From Zygnema cylindricum (taxonomy: Eukaryota; Streptophyta; Zygnematophyceae; Zygnematales; Zygnemataceae), in contig JBBHKE010000083.1 of assembly GCA_037447655.1 (NCBI GenBank), positions 1 through 64,000 on the forward strand: a stretch of DNA of 64,000 bases. The letters run 5' to 3'. Shown one piece after another: positions 11,138-48,221 of this stretch (positions within the stretch are counted from its first letter, which is position 1; every line of letters begins with the position of its first letter). Below the pieces are notes generated by a model. That model was not told the origin of the DNA, did no database searches, and worked only from the letters and a program-made list of their open reading frames with translations. The translations under genes were made by a program, and so were the position numbers.

Positions 11138-13336
11138 GTGAATGATTGGTAAAGGAATTAAAGGAAATAAAGAAGTCCTTGTGTTGAGGAAGGCAAAGGA
11201 AATAAAGAAGGAAGGCTCTGAGTTTGGAAAGGTAAAGGAAATAGAGAAGGTTTCGTGATTAGGATTTGTGTTTGTTTAACTTGTAACGATTATAGAAATT
11301 ATCTTGAATGGTGACAAGTGATAAAACACTGTGACAAGTAATTTCTAATTTTGAACACCAGGATAAGAGATTAAATACAATTAATAGGGGAAAAAAAGGC
11401 AATTACATGAGTTCAGGAAACTTAGAAATATAAGGAAAAGCTTCACAACAATTAATTAAGTCTTTTGAGAAAAAAAGGTTGAAAATGAACAGAAGTATTT
11501 GAACAAGAGTGAGTAAAACAAGCAATCTGTTTACAATCAAAGCACCGGAATTTGACGCAATTGGATAGAAAACTCCTGCACATCGCAAATTTTACCTATA
11601 CTTTTCAGTTGTATGTCAAATTAATGAAATTATCATCAAAAACTGTACAGTGCTGTAGTGTATGTCAGGCAGAAATTCTCGCCCCTAGTTCACGGTGCCA
11701 ACAAAAGTCCTAGCTCCTAAGGACGTTTTCGCTTTATCTCGCACGTGCGAGGCCAGGGCCCCCCCGACGAAACAAAAAGTTGGGATCTTGTTATTTGTTT
11801 GACGTGAAAGGTACGGTACTGTACTGTACAGTACTTACCATTACCTGTACAGCGAATCGAATGTTTAAAAAGTGCGAACATTTCATGCGGAGTCCTCGCA
11901 CGGAACGAAAATTTCGTCACGGAAATTTCATGCGACCGCAAAACATTAGGCCGCAGGGAATCTTTAACAGGAAAAAGGATGCCCCTTCATAGAGTCAGTT
12001 TCTTCGAAAACTGACCTATCGTTAGTCAGTTTTATAAAAATGTCGTAGCTGACCTCGGTTCCGCTAAAAACATCAAAAAACAATGATTGCAATGATTGCA
12101 ATGATTGAAAAAGTCGAAAGCCAATGAATTTGTTACAACTTTCTACGCAGCCAGTAAAAATGATGGTAAAAGTCTCAAAAATACCGTATACCGATACTTT
12201 ATCGATATACCGTGAAGGCTATTTTTTTTATATACTGTGAAGGCTATTTTTTTTTCATGTAAACTTTTGCGCTACGTTTTTACTTTTTAGACGTTTGAGA
12301 GGATTTTTTTTGAAAATGAAGCGAGTGAAAGTGTGAAACTGTATTTTCCGCCACTCACATTTCCATTTTTCCGCGGAGTAACATTTTTTTCCGTACATGC
12401 TGTCATTTTTGTACGTACATGCGCGTGATGACCAGGGAAATAAAAAGCGTGTACTCTCCCTCGTGCGAAAAAAATTGAAAACGTGTGACGCGTGCAATGA
12501 CGGTTTTATATTCGTCAATAGGGTATTATTTCTATGAAAATCAACTCGCGATTTGATTCCAGTACAAGTGTGAAGATGAGCTGGCGTGACGTGGAAGTGG
12601 GTCAAAATGATAATAACGCCAAATTTAAGTACTGTACTTTCCAAGTTCCAAGATGATGCAAAATGTACTTTGGTTCTTGCCATTTTTCGTACGGCGTAAG
12701 ATTTTCTCGTTGCAAGTCCCATTTTCTGGGAAAACGACGGAAACAAATCCTTACTTGAACACATGCTAAGCTTTTTTGTTTCGACGAATAGACGATTTGC
12801 TCGAAAAACGACGGAAATATGGACAGATTTTGGCCAATAGTAAGTGGACACGACTGTCATTTGTCATGATTGCTCATCTAAAGTCAAAACAACCGACGAT
12901 CCAATGGAAGTAAAAAAAAAAAAAAAAAAAAAATTACAGATCGTAACCGAGAAGCTCCCGGCAACCAAAGTGCCGAAGAACTAAGTGTACGGCCTCATGT
13001 GCCAAAGTACGAGGTATTTTTCTGTCGTTTTCTTCAAAATCCTAGCACCGTACTGCTAAAGTTACAACCGTACAAAGAAATTGTAACAGCATTTGTCGTC
13101 TTGTGTTTTTCGACCCACGGCTAATTTATCATACAACACATTGGAGACGTGTTTTAAAATAAAGTAGCGCTGCTACACAAATAGTAAAACAGATTCGCAC
13201 GCGTCAAAAGTTTTCAAAAGTTTTCGGACGAGGAGAAGTACACGGTTGTTTTTTTCTGTCCGTGTGCATCCTGTACGGACTTTCTTTTTGCAGGGGTGTA
13301 AAGGTTTCAATGCCATTTTAAAGGAAAGCTGAAAAA
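11138..13336. other. Upstream region of CSN6, no gene seen
   Basis: It should hold the CSN6 promoter and 5' untranslated region. A palindromic run around 11,812-11,838 (GTACTGTACTGTACAGTAC) is conspicuous. A 201-codon open frame on the minus strand (12,255-12,860) has no family features and is treated as chance. A poly-A tract lies at 12,913-12,933. Confidence 0.5.
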
Positions 13337-14820
13337 TATGTGACCGCTAGCGCCTCTCTCACCATGCTCACCTTGCTTCTCTTTCACTCCTTCAAACTTC
13401 ACTACGGGTACTTCGCTACAACAGTGGAGGTAGGCACACTGCTGAGGGCGACCGCACGTGGCGCGAAGCAAGTCACGTTGGGAAGAATCCAACAAACGTG
13501 CCCCAAACAAAAAATGTTTTTTTATTTTGCAGGGGCCTCAAGGATTTTATGCCCATTCATGGCAACCGCATACGGTGCGTCAAGACAGATTGTTGACGTT
13601 GACAGCCGTCACGGGCATTGTCGACGTACACAATCGTCAAACTTAAGTAACAATTTCTTTTTTACGCATTGGGACACTTGAAAACCGTGTACGGAGAAGT
13701 AAGTTCGCTAAGTTACGATTACATGGGGACGCGACCTGAATTTGGATACTTTTAAGGAACGCTCTCGTAAAGGTTATCTGGGGAATTACCCTACGCTACG
13801 CTGATTTTGTGTGGTATTCATAGGGGATCCTACCAGCTTTTAGGAATTAGGATATAGGTACAGAATACACACGAGTTGTTGATGACCACATTTGTAAGTG
13901 GAGGACGTCGTACAACAAAAAATATTATAATTAGCGTCAATAACAGGATCGAGTTTGATGACCCGCATTTAGTCACATGGTCAACCCTAATAATTCACTA
14001 ACTCTAATATTGATAGTTAGTGTTGTGTAGATTTTGATGTTTGTACACACTGGTCGACTTGGTTCTGACATTATGAAAAACTTCAGAAAAAGAGAAAAAG
14101 TCTGGTTATCATTTGAATCGCAGACTGGAAGCATTAGTTTAGTCGAGTGAGTGTACAAAGATTGCTGATTAAGTAAAAAAGCGGGAAAGAAGTTTGTTAC
14201 AATACATATTGCTGCTATTGCTACTATGGATCCGTGATGTCCCTCAACATGTTCGAAGGATAAAGAGATTTGAAGGGTCGCCTTTAGTGATTCTTTAGCT
14301 CTCTCAAGTTTTTGGTTAAATTATTTTTATTTCGGGTGCGCTCTTTTCTTGTTGTTTTTGTGCTTGTTGTTCCTTTCACTGCCTTTTGTTGGCTTATCCT
14401 TGTTTGTGTATTAGTTTATTTCACACTATTTGTCCTTGTTATTTGCTTCCACCCATGTTCGGTTTTCTAGTTTCGGTTTTTTGCTTTTCATTTTTGGCTC
14501 CCATGTATTCAGATGGTCTACTAAATAGAAGATCCGCTTTCTTAATAGTATCTTACTTTGAGAAAAGTGAATAGTTCATTCTTTGGACTTGAATCTCAAC
14601 TTACCCACGATAACAAAGTAAACCAGTACAAAAACAACCGGCTTTGGAAATGTACATAAAACTGCAAAAGTAGCATCATCAATTTACAAAATGACGTCAA
14701 CAATTATTATGACATATAGCCTTTCTTATACAAAAAATGTGAATAGACTATCATTAACATAAGTAAAAAAGAATGATAATGCTTTGCCACCTTATTCTAT
14801 TTTTTAACTAGTCAAGTAAG
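13337..14820. repeat. Large direct duplication, copy 1
   Basis: This segment matches 18,504-20,462 in the same orientation, for example the blocks at 13,546-13,600 against 18,725-18,744 plus 19,111-19,150, at 13,800-13,960 against 19,430-19,600, and at 14,588-14,820 against 20,229-20,462. Copy 1 lacks the hAT MITE carried by copy 2 and so shows the pre-insertion state. No coding sequence was recognised. Confidence 0.85.
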
Positions 14821-14828
14821 CTCCACGA

Positions 14829-17800
14829 CAGAGGTCGCAAAAGTCAATATTTTACATAACCGAAACCGACTGTTTTTTTTTTCAAAATCTGAGAAACCGA
14901 CGCCCGACCGGGTTATGTCACGCTCCAAGATTGTTTACCGTTAACCGACCGGCGTTAACGGAAATAAAAGTTAACCGAAACTTGATTTTTTGCGACTAAC
15001 CGTACTCGCCGTAACCGAAAAAAAGTTCAAAATTACAACGCTCGTTGTTATTAACGTTAAACATTTATAACACCGCGAATCGTAGTTATCGTAAATAAAG
15101 AATCAATGTTATCCATTCTAATTTATATTTTTTTGTTTTTTCAAAAAAAGTTTTACTCTAGTTTATCAGTAACTCTAATTTGGGTTTTTGTCCGTAATAA
15201 TTATCCGTTTTTAATATCTTTTAGGTAGACATACAAAATCTGACAAACGTACAATTTCACGTCATAATGACGTTTGCACTACTCGGTTTGTGAAAACGCA
15301 GTTACATCATAACGGCATGAATTAAATCATTTTTTCTACTTTTTTTCGTTAATACGGTACAATTTTGTACGGTCAGACATCGATCATAAGCCACAATATT
15401 TAAAACAACACCATACTAGAGTTGTTAACGCTGATTAAAAAAAGTACCTTAAATAATGTAAAGAGAATTTTAGAGCTATTTATTATTTTTCAGGTTTTTG
15501 GGTCAAAATTCGTGGTGACAGAATTAGCTTTAATAATACTAATTACGATTTGCGATGTAGTGTTAATGGAAAATTATGATTACTACTACTATTTAATCCA
15601 AGGAGACTTGGTAGGTTATAGTCCACATCTTTAAATAATGTTGTTAACTATATTTTGTTATTTATGGCTATAAGTAGTATCGACTTGTTAACACTAATAA
15701 CAATGAGTGGTGTAGTGGTACATCTCCCTTTGCAAAAAAACAGCTCGTGTACCTCTTCTTTTTACTATTTTGTTTGTTTGCAATCTCCTTTTAGAAATAT
15801 ATTTTTTCCTCGACAGTCACCTCCTTCAAGAGATTTGTTCCTAATTTTGCGTGTAACTCTTAGATTAATGCTTAAACTCTTATATTAATGTGCACATCTA
15901 ATTTTTTCGCTACAATTTTCGGACAGTTTTTCTTTCGACTACGATACTTGGTTATGAATTATGCAAAAATGGTAAAGTTTTAATTATGTAGATCACTAAC
16001 AATTAAAGCTGTTAATGAGCTCCTCTTCTTTGTTATCGTGTTCCCGGCATCCGAAAAGTTGCAATGGACACGGAGCTAGAAGTCGGAATAACTAGAATAG
16101 ATCTAGCAACACCGGCTATAATAGGAAATCCTCCATCTTTCGCACGTACATTTGATTTTTTTTTTCACCATTCAAGTATGTTAAAGTTCAATCTTTCGTC
16201 GTTGGTTAATTTTAAATCAAAATAACGTTTCAATTCGTCACTAACGAGCGTTTTTTTCTCAGTTGTAATAAAACCTCATTTTTGTCATCGCTCTCGGTAT
16301 GTTTTTCCTCCGGAAAATGAACGACTTGAAGTGTCCATGCATGAAGTTTAAGTTCTTTGTCAATTAAATGACCGATTACTGACATGAATGAGGTTATTTT
16401 TATTGTCTTGGTCCAGAGATGTGTCGTAAATGAGATAAAAATATTGTTATCATTTTTTTTTTGTGCGTTATGGGATGATCAAACTACCAATATCTTTGGC
16501 ATTAGATATAATGTAGTGTTTTACGCTATTGACGGACGGGAGTAGCTGGTCGATGTCAACACTTTTGTTGGACGAAACACCAACATCAAATAATGCTTGA
16601 CAAAATGCTTGAAAACATGGGAACAAAAAAAAAGGAAAAAAAATTATCATACAATTACTAACCATGATCAATAAATAAGGTTTATACCAAAACAACATCA
16701 TGACAAACCAAAAAATAATAAAAATAAATAAATAAGCGTACAAATATAAATTATAGATGAAAAAAGAGTGATGAAGTTCAAGAATATAAATTTTTTATCA
16801 AAACAAGTTATAATGACATAAATATTAAAGCCATCCTAAATTGAATTCAAAATAAATCATACCTGAACCGTCAACCACCAAAAATGGTCAAAGGTCCTCG
16901 CAACACACCAACGCCACCATTTTCGCAATTTTTTCGGTCACTCGTTTTCGCTTTCGTTTTTGAAAAAAACTTACGAAGAAGTCCTCTATTACTATCCGTG
17001 TCGGCCAAAACTGTACATGTGTGAATGTTAATTGTTGAAGTACCATTTGTTGACTTGTATTGATAAACTATAGAAAATGTATTACAAGCCACAAAACCTT
17101 CCCCCTTTACTATGTATTTGTTTGATGTTTTAGTTTCATAAACATGTTCATTTTTTTTCCAACAACTTGAAGTGGCCCTGCTTTCTTTCACCATGTAATA
17201 CTAAGCAATTTCACCATTTTTTGATTTTTGAAGTTCGTGTTGGATTCTAGTTTAAAAAAGAGAGAATGCTTTTCTCCTTTTTGGTGTATGACTAGGTTTT
17301 GTTTGAATTGTGGTCAAATTTCTCTAACTTAAATAGCAGTTAAATTTATCGATTTATTGTTTGAAACATGGGAGTAAGCTAATAATTAGGATTTGTCGTG
17401 GGAAATTGACGCAATAATTTGATTTTCGCTGATTTATTAACTAAAAAATACTACACCGTGAATCGCTATTAGCGTAATGAAATAGATAGCGTAATGAAAC
17501 AATTAGCGTTATTTACGCTAATTGGGAATTTCAGTTTTTTCCAAAAAAATATTTTTTTATAATTTATCATTAACTCTAATTTGTAAACTGCTTTGTAATA
17601 ATTGTCGACGCATAATATCTTCACACTAAAATATGTGTATATACGAAATTGATAAAATCGTACGCCGTCGCGTTTTTGTGACATCCGCGTCATTTTTTCC
17701 AGAGCACATTTACATGACCTCGGTAAATATTTTTTTCTATATTTTTTTACTTGAAAAAATACAAAATAATAAGGATCAGTCCGTACACCACACTATTTAG

Positions 17801-18436
17801 AAGGCCACTATATTACAGTTATGAACCCTATTAGGTGGGGTACCTCGAATAACGTTTAGAAACATTTAGAATGATTAATTATATTTGGGAATTTGCCTAA
17901 AAAAACGGGGTACCTCAATTAGAGTCATGAACGCTAATAGCGATTCATTTGTACATGTAGCACGACATTGACATAATAATATGATATATTTGTGGAAACA
18001 TGTACGATGTATGAGTAAGCCAATAATTACGATCTGTCACGTGATATTGACATAATATTTTGACATATTTTTGGAAACACCGTATAAAGTGCATAATTAA
18101 CACTTGAGATTAGGATTTGCGGCCCTTATCTTTTAGTAAGATTCGCGAAATGAACAGTGTTAGTTCCGTGTCAGATTTGCGACGCTGATCATGATGTCAC
18201 GTACTTCCACAATACCAAAAGTACAAATTACAATGATGTTGGAAAAAAAAAGTACAAAAATTTCATTTTTCTTGTTTTTTGCTTGACCGACCGTAATCGA
18301 TTTTTTATTTTTTTTTGTGAATCAACCGCCCGAATCCGCCCGGCCCCCAAATTTGGCAACCGAATCCGTTCCGGATCCGACGCTGCCGGTCGGTTAACGG
18401 TCGGTCACGGTTTCGGTTGACCGTTTGCGACCTCTG
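14829..18436 (-). mobile_element. hAT transposon, 3.6 kb, defective
   Basis: The ends are inverted: the left end begins CAGAGGTCGCAAA and the right end is the reverse complement of the same 13 bases; similarity continues through an AACCGAAACCG block. The flanks carry an 8-base target duplication, CTCCACGA (14,821-14,828) and CTCCACGG (18,437-18,444), differing by one base. Both features are typical of hAT elements. Inside is a broken minus-strand transposase (16,050-17,194). Two TACACCG-family repeats are nested within it (about 15,068-15,400 and 17,453-17,800). The element sits between the two copies of the large direct duplication. Confidence 0.88.
16050..17194 (-). pseudogene. hAT transposase remnant
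   Basis: Reading leftward, four pieces of a hAT transposase are recognisable. A BED-type zinc finger (about 17,130-16,990; GTSTINIHTC at its end) has lost a cysteine (ACNTF where C..C is expected). A linker with LLPSVNSVKHYI is at about 16,620-16,500. The start of the RNase H-like core (FTTHLWTKTIKITSFMSVIG, about 16,440-16,380) has His where the first catalytic Asp usually stands. The C-terminal dimerisation motif (ARSILVIPTSSSVS) is at about 16,110-16,060. Most of the core between HFPEEKHTE and the dimerisation domain is deleted, and frameshifts and an in-frame stop separate the pieces. It cannot encode an active enzyme. Confidence 0.85.
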
Positions 18437-18457
18437 CTCCACGGTGAGAGCACGTTG

Positions 18458-18467
18458 NNNNNNNNNN
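18458..18467. other. Assembly gap (10 N)
   Basis: Ten undetermined bases lie next to GGGAGA simple sequence (18,468-18,486). Its true length may differ. Confidence 0.98.
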
Positions 18468-18503
18468 GGGAGAGGGAGAGGGCAAACTTCCTCACTTCCT
18501 CTC

Positions 18504-20462
18504 ATGTGACAGCTCGCGCCTCTCTCGCCTTGCTCACCTTGCCTCTCCTTCACTCCTTCAAACGGGAGAGGGAGAGGGAGAGGGAGAGGGAGAGGGAGAG
18601 GGGGAGGGGGAGGGAGAGGGCGATAACGGTGGCGGTAGGCACAATGCTGACACGCGCGAAGCAAGTCACGTTTGGAAGAATCCAACAAACGGGCCCCCCA
18701 AAAAAAAAATGTTTTTTATTTTGCAGGGGCCTCAAGGATTTTATGTCATAGTTCAAAAGTAGGCGTTTTTTGGTAGGCCTTTTGTAGGCCGCCTTTAGCG
18801 TAAGTTGTGTTACGGGCTTTCCATGTGATCTTCTTAGATCGCTACTTTCATCAGCGACCGTCCGATCTTCCGAATCTGACAGTTTAAATAAAAAGTCGCT
18901 CAAAACTCAGAGAAAAAGATTTTTTTTTCCGTTTTTTTTTTCAAATTTAGACATGACGTTTAATTCTCTATCGATCCATGTGCAACTCAACCCTGTTACT
19001 ATTTTATTTCATTTTGCGCCCATTACAATATGGGTCTTAAGGCCATATTGTATGTTTTGCATACAATAGGCATATTGTATGGGCGTACGGTCACCTACTT
19101 TTGAACTATGTTTTATGTCCATTCATGGCAACCGTGTACGTTGCGTCAAGACATATTGTAGACGCTGATATCCGTCACGAAAATTGGCGACGTACACAAT
19201 TGTCAGATTTAAGAAACGATTTTTTTTTTAAGCATTTGGACACTTGAAAACCATATACGAAGAATCTTCGCTAAAATACAAAGTAAGTTCGCTAAGTTAC
19301 GATTACATGGGGAAGCGGCCTAAGTTAGGACACTTTTTAGGAAACGCTCTCGTAAAAGTTATGCATACGACAACGAAACAGATTCAATATGTTCTTTATG
19401 GAATACCCTGAATTTGGGGAATTACCCTACGCTACGCTGATTTTGTGTGGTATTCATAGGAACCGGCAAACTTTTTTGTGTGGTATTCATAGGGAACCTA
19501 CTAACTTTTAGGAATTAGGATATAGGTACGGAATGCACACGAGTTGTCGATGACCACATTTGTAAGTGGAGGACATTGTACAACAAAAAAAAATACAATT
19601 AGTGTCAATAACAGGATCTAGTTTAATGACCCATATTTACTCACATGGTCAACGCTAATAATTCACTAACTCTAATATTGATAGTTTGTATTGTGTAGAT
19701 TTGTAGCTAATTTTGATGTTTGAACCCACTGGTCGATTTGATTCTGACATTATAGAAAACAGAAAAAAAGAAAAAGTCCGGTCATCATCTGAACCGCAGA
19801 CTGGAAGCATTAGTTTAGACGAGTGAGTGTACAAAGAATACAGATTGAATAAAAAAGCGGGAAAGAAGTTTGTTACAATACATATTGCTACTATGGATCC
19901 TTGATGTCCCTCAACATGCTCGAAAGATAAAGAGATTTGAAGGGTTGCCTTTAGTGATTCTTTAGCTCTCTCGAGTTTTGGTTAAATTGTTTTTATTTTG
20001 GGTGCGCCATTTTCTTGTTATTTTTGTGCTTGTTCTTTTGCCGGCTTATCCTTGTTTGTGTATTAGTTTCTTTCGCACTATTTGTCCGTGTTGTTTGCTC
20101 CCACCCACGTACGGTTTTCTAGTTTTGGTTTTTTGCTTTCCATTTTTGGCTCCCATGTATTCAGATGGTTTTCGGCTTTCTTATAATATCTTACTTTGAG
20201 TATCTTACTTGAATATTTAATTATTTGGACTTGAATCTCAACTTACCCACGATAACAAAGTAAACTAATACAGAAACAATCGGCTTTGAAAATGTACATA
20301 AAACTGCAAAAGTAGCATCATCAATTTACAAAATGACATCAACAATTATTATGACATAAAGCCTCTCTTATACAAAGAATGTGAATAGACTATCATTAAC
20401 GTAAGTAGAAAAAAATGATAATGCTTTGCCACCTTATTCTATTATTTAACTAGTCAAGTAAA
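18504..20462. repeat. Large direct duplication, copy 2
   Basis: This is the partner of 13,337-14,820. It is longer because it carries a GGGAGA tract (18,565-18,620), the hAT MITE at 18,747-19,110 and a local doubling of a TTTTGTGTGGTATTCATAGG block near 19,440-19,495. Confidence 0.85.
18747..19110. mobile_element. Non-autonomous hAT-type MITE, copy B
   Basis: It has the same inverted ends as the element at 3,267-3,542 (CATAGTTCAAAAGTAGG). It is flanked by a perfect 8-base duplication, TTTTATGT, at 18,739-18,746 and 19,111-19,118. The matching site in the paralogous segment (about 13,556-13,563, TTTTATGC) is unoccupied. It carries about 90 bases of interior that copy A lacks. Confidence 0.92.
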
Positions 20463-20665
20463 TTAATCATACATACCATCAGTCATAAGTGAAATTGCAT
20501 TATACCAACGAATATAAAGAAAACATTAATAACGGTGTAAAACAAAACAAGGAGTTTTATATTGGTGTTAAAAGAAATGTGAAGATAGTAAATACAGTGT
20601 GTTTTTACATTTCCTTGCATGGATTTTTTTTTAAACAAATGCAATAAGTGCATAAAACGACAAAG
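20463..20665. other. Downstream flank of the CHD gene
   Basis: Presumed 3' untranslated region and terminator of the remodeller gene that stops at 20,666. No distinct motif was recognised. Confidence 0.4.
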
Positions 20666-37950
<17,285 letters not shown>

Positions 37951-39076
37951 CTCTCCTCTCTCTCTCTCATTTCATTCTCACTTCCCTCTCTATCATCCAT
38001 CGCTCCTCTCCGAATATCTGTTCTCATCCATATGTCATCCTCTCCTTATATCTCATCTCTTCGCTCTCCTCCGTCACTCGTCATCATCTCCCCGCTTTCT
38101 CCTATCGTACCGCTCTCTCCTCACTCCCTTCCCTCCCTTCGCCCTCCTCCCTGCCATCTCTCTCATCTCTCTCATCTCTCTTCTCTCTCTCACCTCTCTC
38201 CTCTCTTACTTCTCCCTCGTCTCTGTCACCTCCCTCCTCTCTGTCCTCCTCATCCCTCTCATCTCTCCCTTCTCCCTCCTCTCTTTCATCTGTCCCATCT
38301 CCTTCCTCTCCCTCTCCTTCTCCTTCCTCCACATACTCCTCCAAGTACTCCGTCTCCATATCCTCTGTCTCCCTCTCTCTCTCCCTCTCTGTATCCCTCG
38401 CCATGTCCTCTCTCCCCCTTTGCTAGCTCGAAGACGCGACAAGAATTGTACGAATGCTGTGACGTCACGGCATCCCCCCTTGTCCGTCGTACGCCTCCCC
38501 ACGGACCGCGGGAGAGGGAGAGAGACGAGGCTGAGCTGGCAGGGAGGGGCGGCGGGGTGGGGAGACGGGCCCAACGGAACAGAAACGGTAGCACGGATCG
38601 TCCACATGGCGCACCGGGATTGGTCGACAGCCGTTGCGTCGCAGCACACGTGGCGACTTCGCATTCGTGTCGGGGTGGGGGGGGGGGCACAGAGTAAAAA
38701 AGAGTTATATTTTCGTGCGACGTAGGAAACGAAACATCCGCACTTTTAGAACACGTTTGGATTTATTCGGAAATTTCCGGGCAGATTCTCTTGCAAAAAC
38801 GGGCAGCTGGAAAAGATTCGTGGCCCGGACTTTGGGATATTTCGAGTGCGGGACACATTTCCGCCGGAGATACCCCTCTTGCGACCGCGAGGTAATTATT
38901 TTTAAGATTTTATTTTTTTTGGGGGTAATTTTTTTTTTTTGGGTAATTTTTGTTTCTAAGGTAATTAGTGTGTTTAACGTAACAAGTTTTTTTTTTTTTA
39001 AAAGCAGGTTCGCATGTTTCTCGTGATTGATTGCGGGGCAGCATCGAGCAGCGTTCCGACACGCTGGGGGGGGCCA
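37951..39076 (-). promoter_or_regulatory. Upstream region of the CHD gene
   Basis: The first ~450 bases are CTCTCC/CATCTC pyrimidine-rich on the plus strand and probably form a 5' leader. A TGACGTCA box is at 38,460-38,467 and a CACGTG box at 38,647-38,652. Base composition turns GC-rich at 38,400-38,690. Long open frames on either strand here come from low complexity. The promoter role is inferred from position. Confidence 0.5.
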
Positions 39077-39325
39077 TGGGTCGTGTCATGACGTCATTAT
39101 TAGGTCCTAAATCACGTCATTATATGGAAATTAATCAAATTATCATAGGACGTCACTAAATGTGCACACTGTGTATGTCACGTCACTACGTGTTACGTCA
39201 TGTCACGTCATGGTAATCAAGCTGCGTCATATACTGTCACGTAGTACAGGATGACGTCATGACAATTGAGGTTTCCGTATGTCACTTCACGTCATGGAGT
39301 CATGAAAGTACGTGATGTAATGAGA
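39077..39325. promoter_or_regulatory. Dense CGTCA cluster
   Basis: Nine CGTCA words occur on the plus strand in about 250 bases, several within TGACGTCAT or GTCACGTCA contexts, with further GTCA and ACGTG words between. Such motifs bind bZIP (TGA/CRE-like) factors. It lies about 1.1 kb upstream of the CHD start codon. The function is inferred. Confidence 0.5.
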
Positions 39326-41298
39326 CTTTAAATCTCGCGAACGAAAGTCGGTAAAGCGTGTCATGCCATTGGCCCAAACGGCTCGGCGGCAACTTTTGGC
39401 CGCTCGATGAAGACTGCGATGATTCTGACGGTCCAGATGAAAATATTACGGCCATAAATTAAGCAGTCAGTAGAAACGGGACCAAGGTCGAGCGGTTTTT
39501 CACAAGTTTACATCGAAAAGACGAAAACCGAAAAACGTATCCACCATCAACATGCTGATCGATCTTTTTCCTCAAACAGGTATACGGGATCCCCTTTCAA
39601 CTAGATCTCCTTGAAGGTAAAAGGGGCAGGATAAATTAAAAAGCACGATGGTAAACCAATCTGAGTCCGGGGGTAGATCCCTTTTAAAACTTCTTTAGTA
39701 GAATTTCGTTAAAGTTCGATCTGTACGAGTTTTTTCGTACAGCTCGAACTATTTTCGTACAGTGCGTTTTTTGTATGATCATTACCGGAGGGAAACAAAT
39801 CTCAAGACATCGGTCGATATCCATGTGCAATCCTGACGCATCCATGTACATGTGTGTAGCGTCCCATTCAGTTACATAAACAGTTACGTGTTTGATAAAA
39901 TTGAAACCCTAGTTCTACTACTTCTATGAGTTCTATTGTTCTATGAAGTTACAGTCGCATTCCTGTATCTTTTGTCACTACGAACCTGTTAGATATCACT
40001 TATGTTGTAGTCTAAAAACACAAGACGAATTTTCGTACATCCTAAGTTCGACGATGACGCAAATTGTACTCAACAAATTTGCGATTTCTTCGTACGGTCG
40101 CAACTTAGGCAGTATGGGGCTAAAATTTTGAGGGGGGGGGGAAGAAAACGTCAGAAAAAAACCCATAGCCACATGGGGCCGTACTCTAAGAGACAAACCA
40201 TTACACCTCTTTTCTTTAGTAATCCAATTCTCTTGTTTGCTTAGTTTTTCGATAGTGAGGACTTTTTACTTTTTTTTTACTCTTCCTACCAACTCATGCA
40301 TTCGCATCCATCATACTTTCAGAACAAAAATCTGTGAAAAGTTCAGTTGCTCCCTATGGTCCTCCATAGAACCTTAGAACTTCTGACAAAAACATATATT
40401 TTCCACCAACGAGGTTTTTGATTGTCGGTTGATTATTACCTAACATTGTATTCTCAAAGAAATACCTCTCACATTGAAACATGCGCCATTTTAATTATTA
40501 CTCGATACATTACATTGGTAGGCATGTTGACAGACCATTGGAACTATAAAAACATTATTTTTCCGCAAATTGTTAAACTAAAAAAAAATATGGGATCATC
40601 ATTAAATCTCGTTCGGGGTGACTATATATGAACTCTTCGAGGTAAGCTCTCTCTCATACAAAGACCTGATTTTTTTCTCTCCAGGGGATTTTCAAGTCTA
40701 TGGCTTTTTTGAAGTCTAAAAAAATATGTACACAGAAACACATTTCAAAAGTAAAATTCATACATCAAATAGAACCGAGAAATTATGGTCACATCACTAT
40801 ACTTCCCTCACTATCAAAACCAGAAAAAAAGGTAAAAAACAGTTTACAAACAACATTTTGAGAAAAAAAATAAAAAATGAAATTGACATTTCCAATTTGG
40901 AAAAATTACAAAAGGGAAAGTCTACCAAAACTGAAAATATGAGAGTCACAAGGAACTCTCGACTGATCTAATCCACATTCACCAAAATTCTCGGGACAAG
41001 ATTAGATCACTACAAGAACTTCTTGATTGTTGTATCCACATCCTCTAGAGTCTTTCGGGCCACATTACAAAACTCCCAAGATTTGAACCTTTGATTTACC
41101 AGTTTACTGGGCATAACTGTCAAAAACGGCGTTTATAAATGACCCGTAACAAAAATAGAGGCAGAGAGAGAGGGGCAGAGAGACAGAGAGAGAGAGAGAG
41201 CGAGAGTGTGTGAGAGAGAGGGTCAAAGAGGGAGAGAGAGAGAAGCCAAAAAAAAGGAAAGTAAAACAATGAAAAAGAATGATAATCAACGGTTCTCA
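39326..41298. other. Intergenic, no gene seen
   Basis: This lies between the CHD gene's upstream region and the end of the spermidine synthase gene. A GAGAGA/GGCAGAGA tract lies at about 41,158-41,245, next to the synthase stop, probably in or near its 3' untranslated region. No coding sequence or known element was recognised. Confidence 0.5.

Positions 41299-48221
<6,923 letters not shown>

Noticed and set aside
12255-12860. 201-codon open frame on the minus strand
   Set aside because: No family motif, odd composition rich in Lys, Arg, Phe and Ser, no splice context and no neighbouring exons; likely chance.
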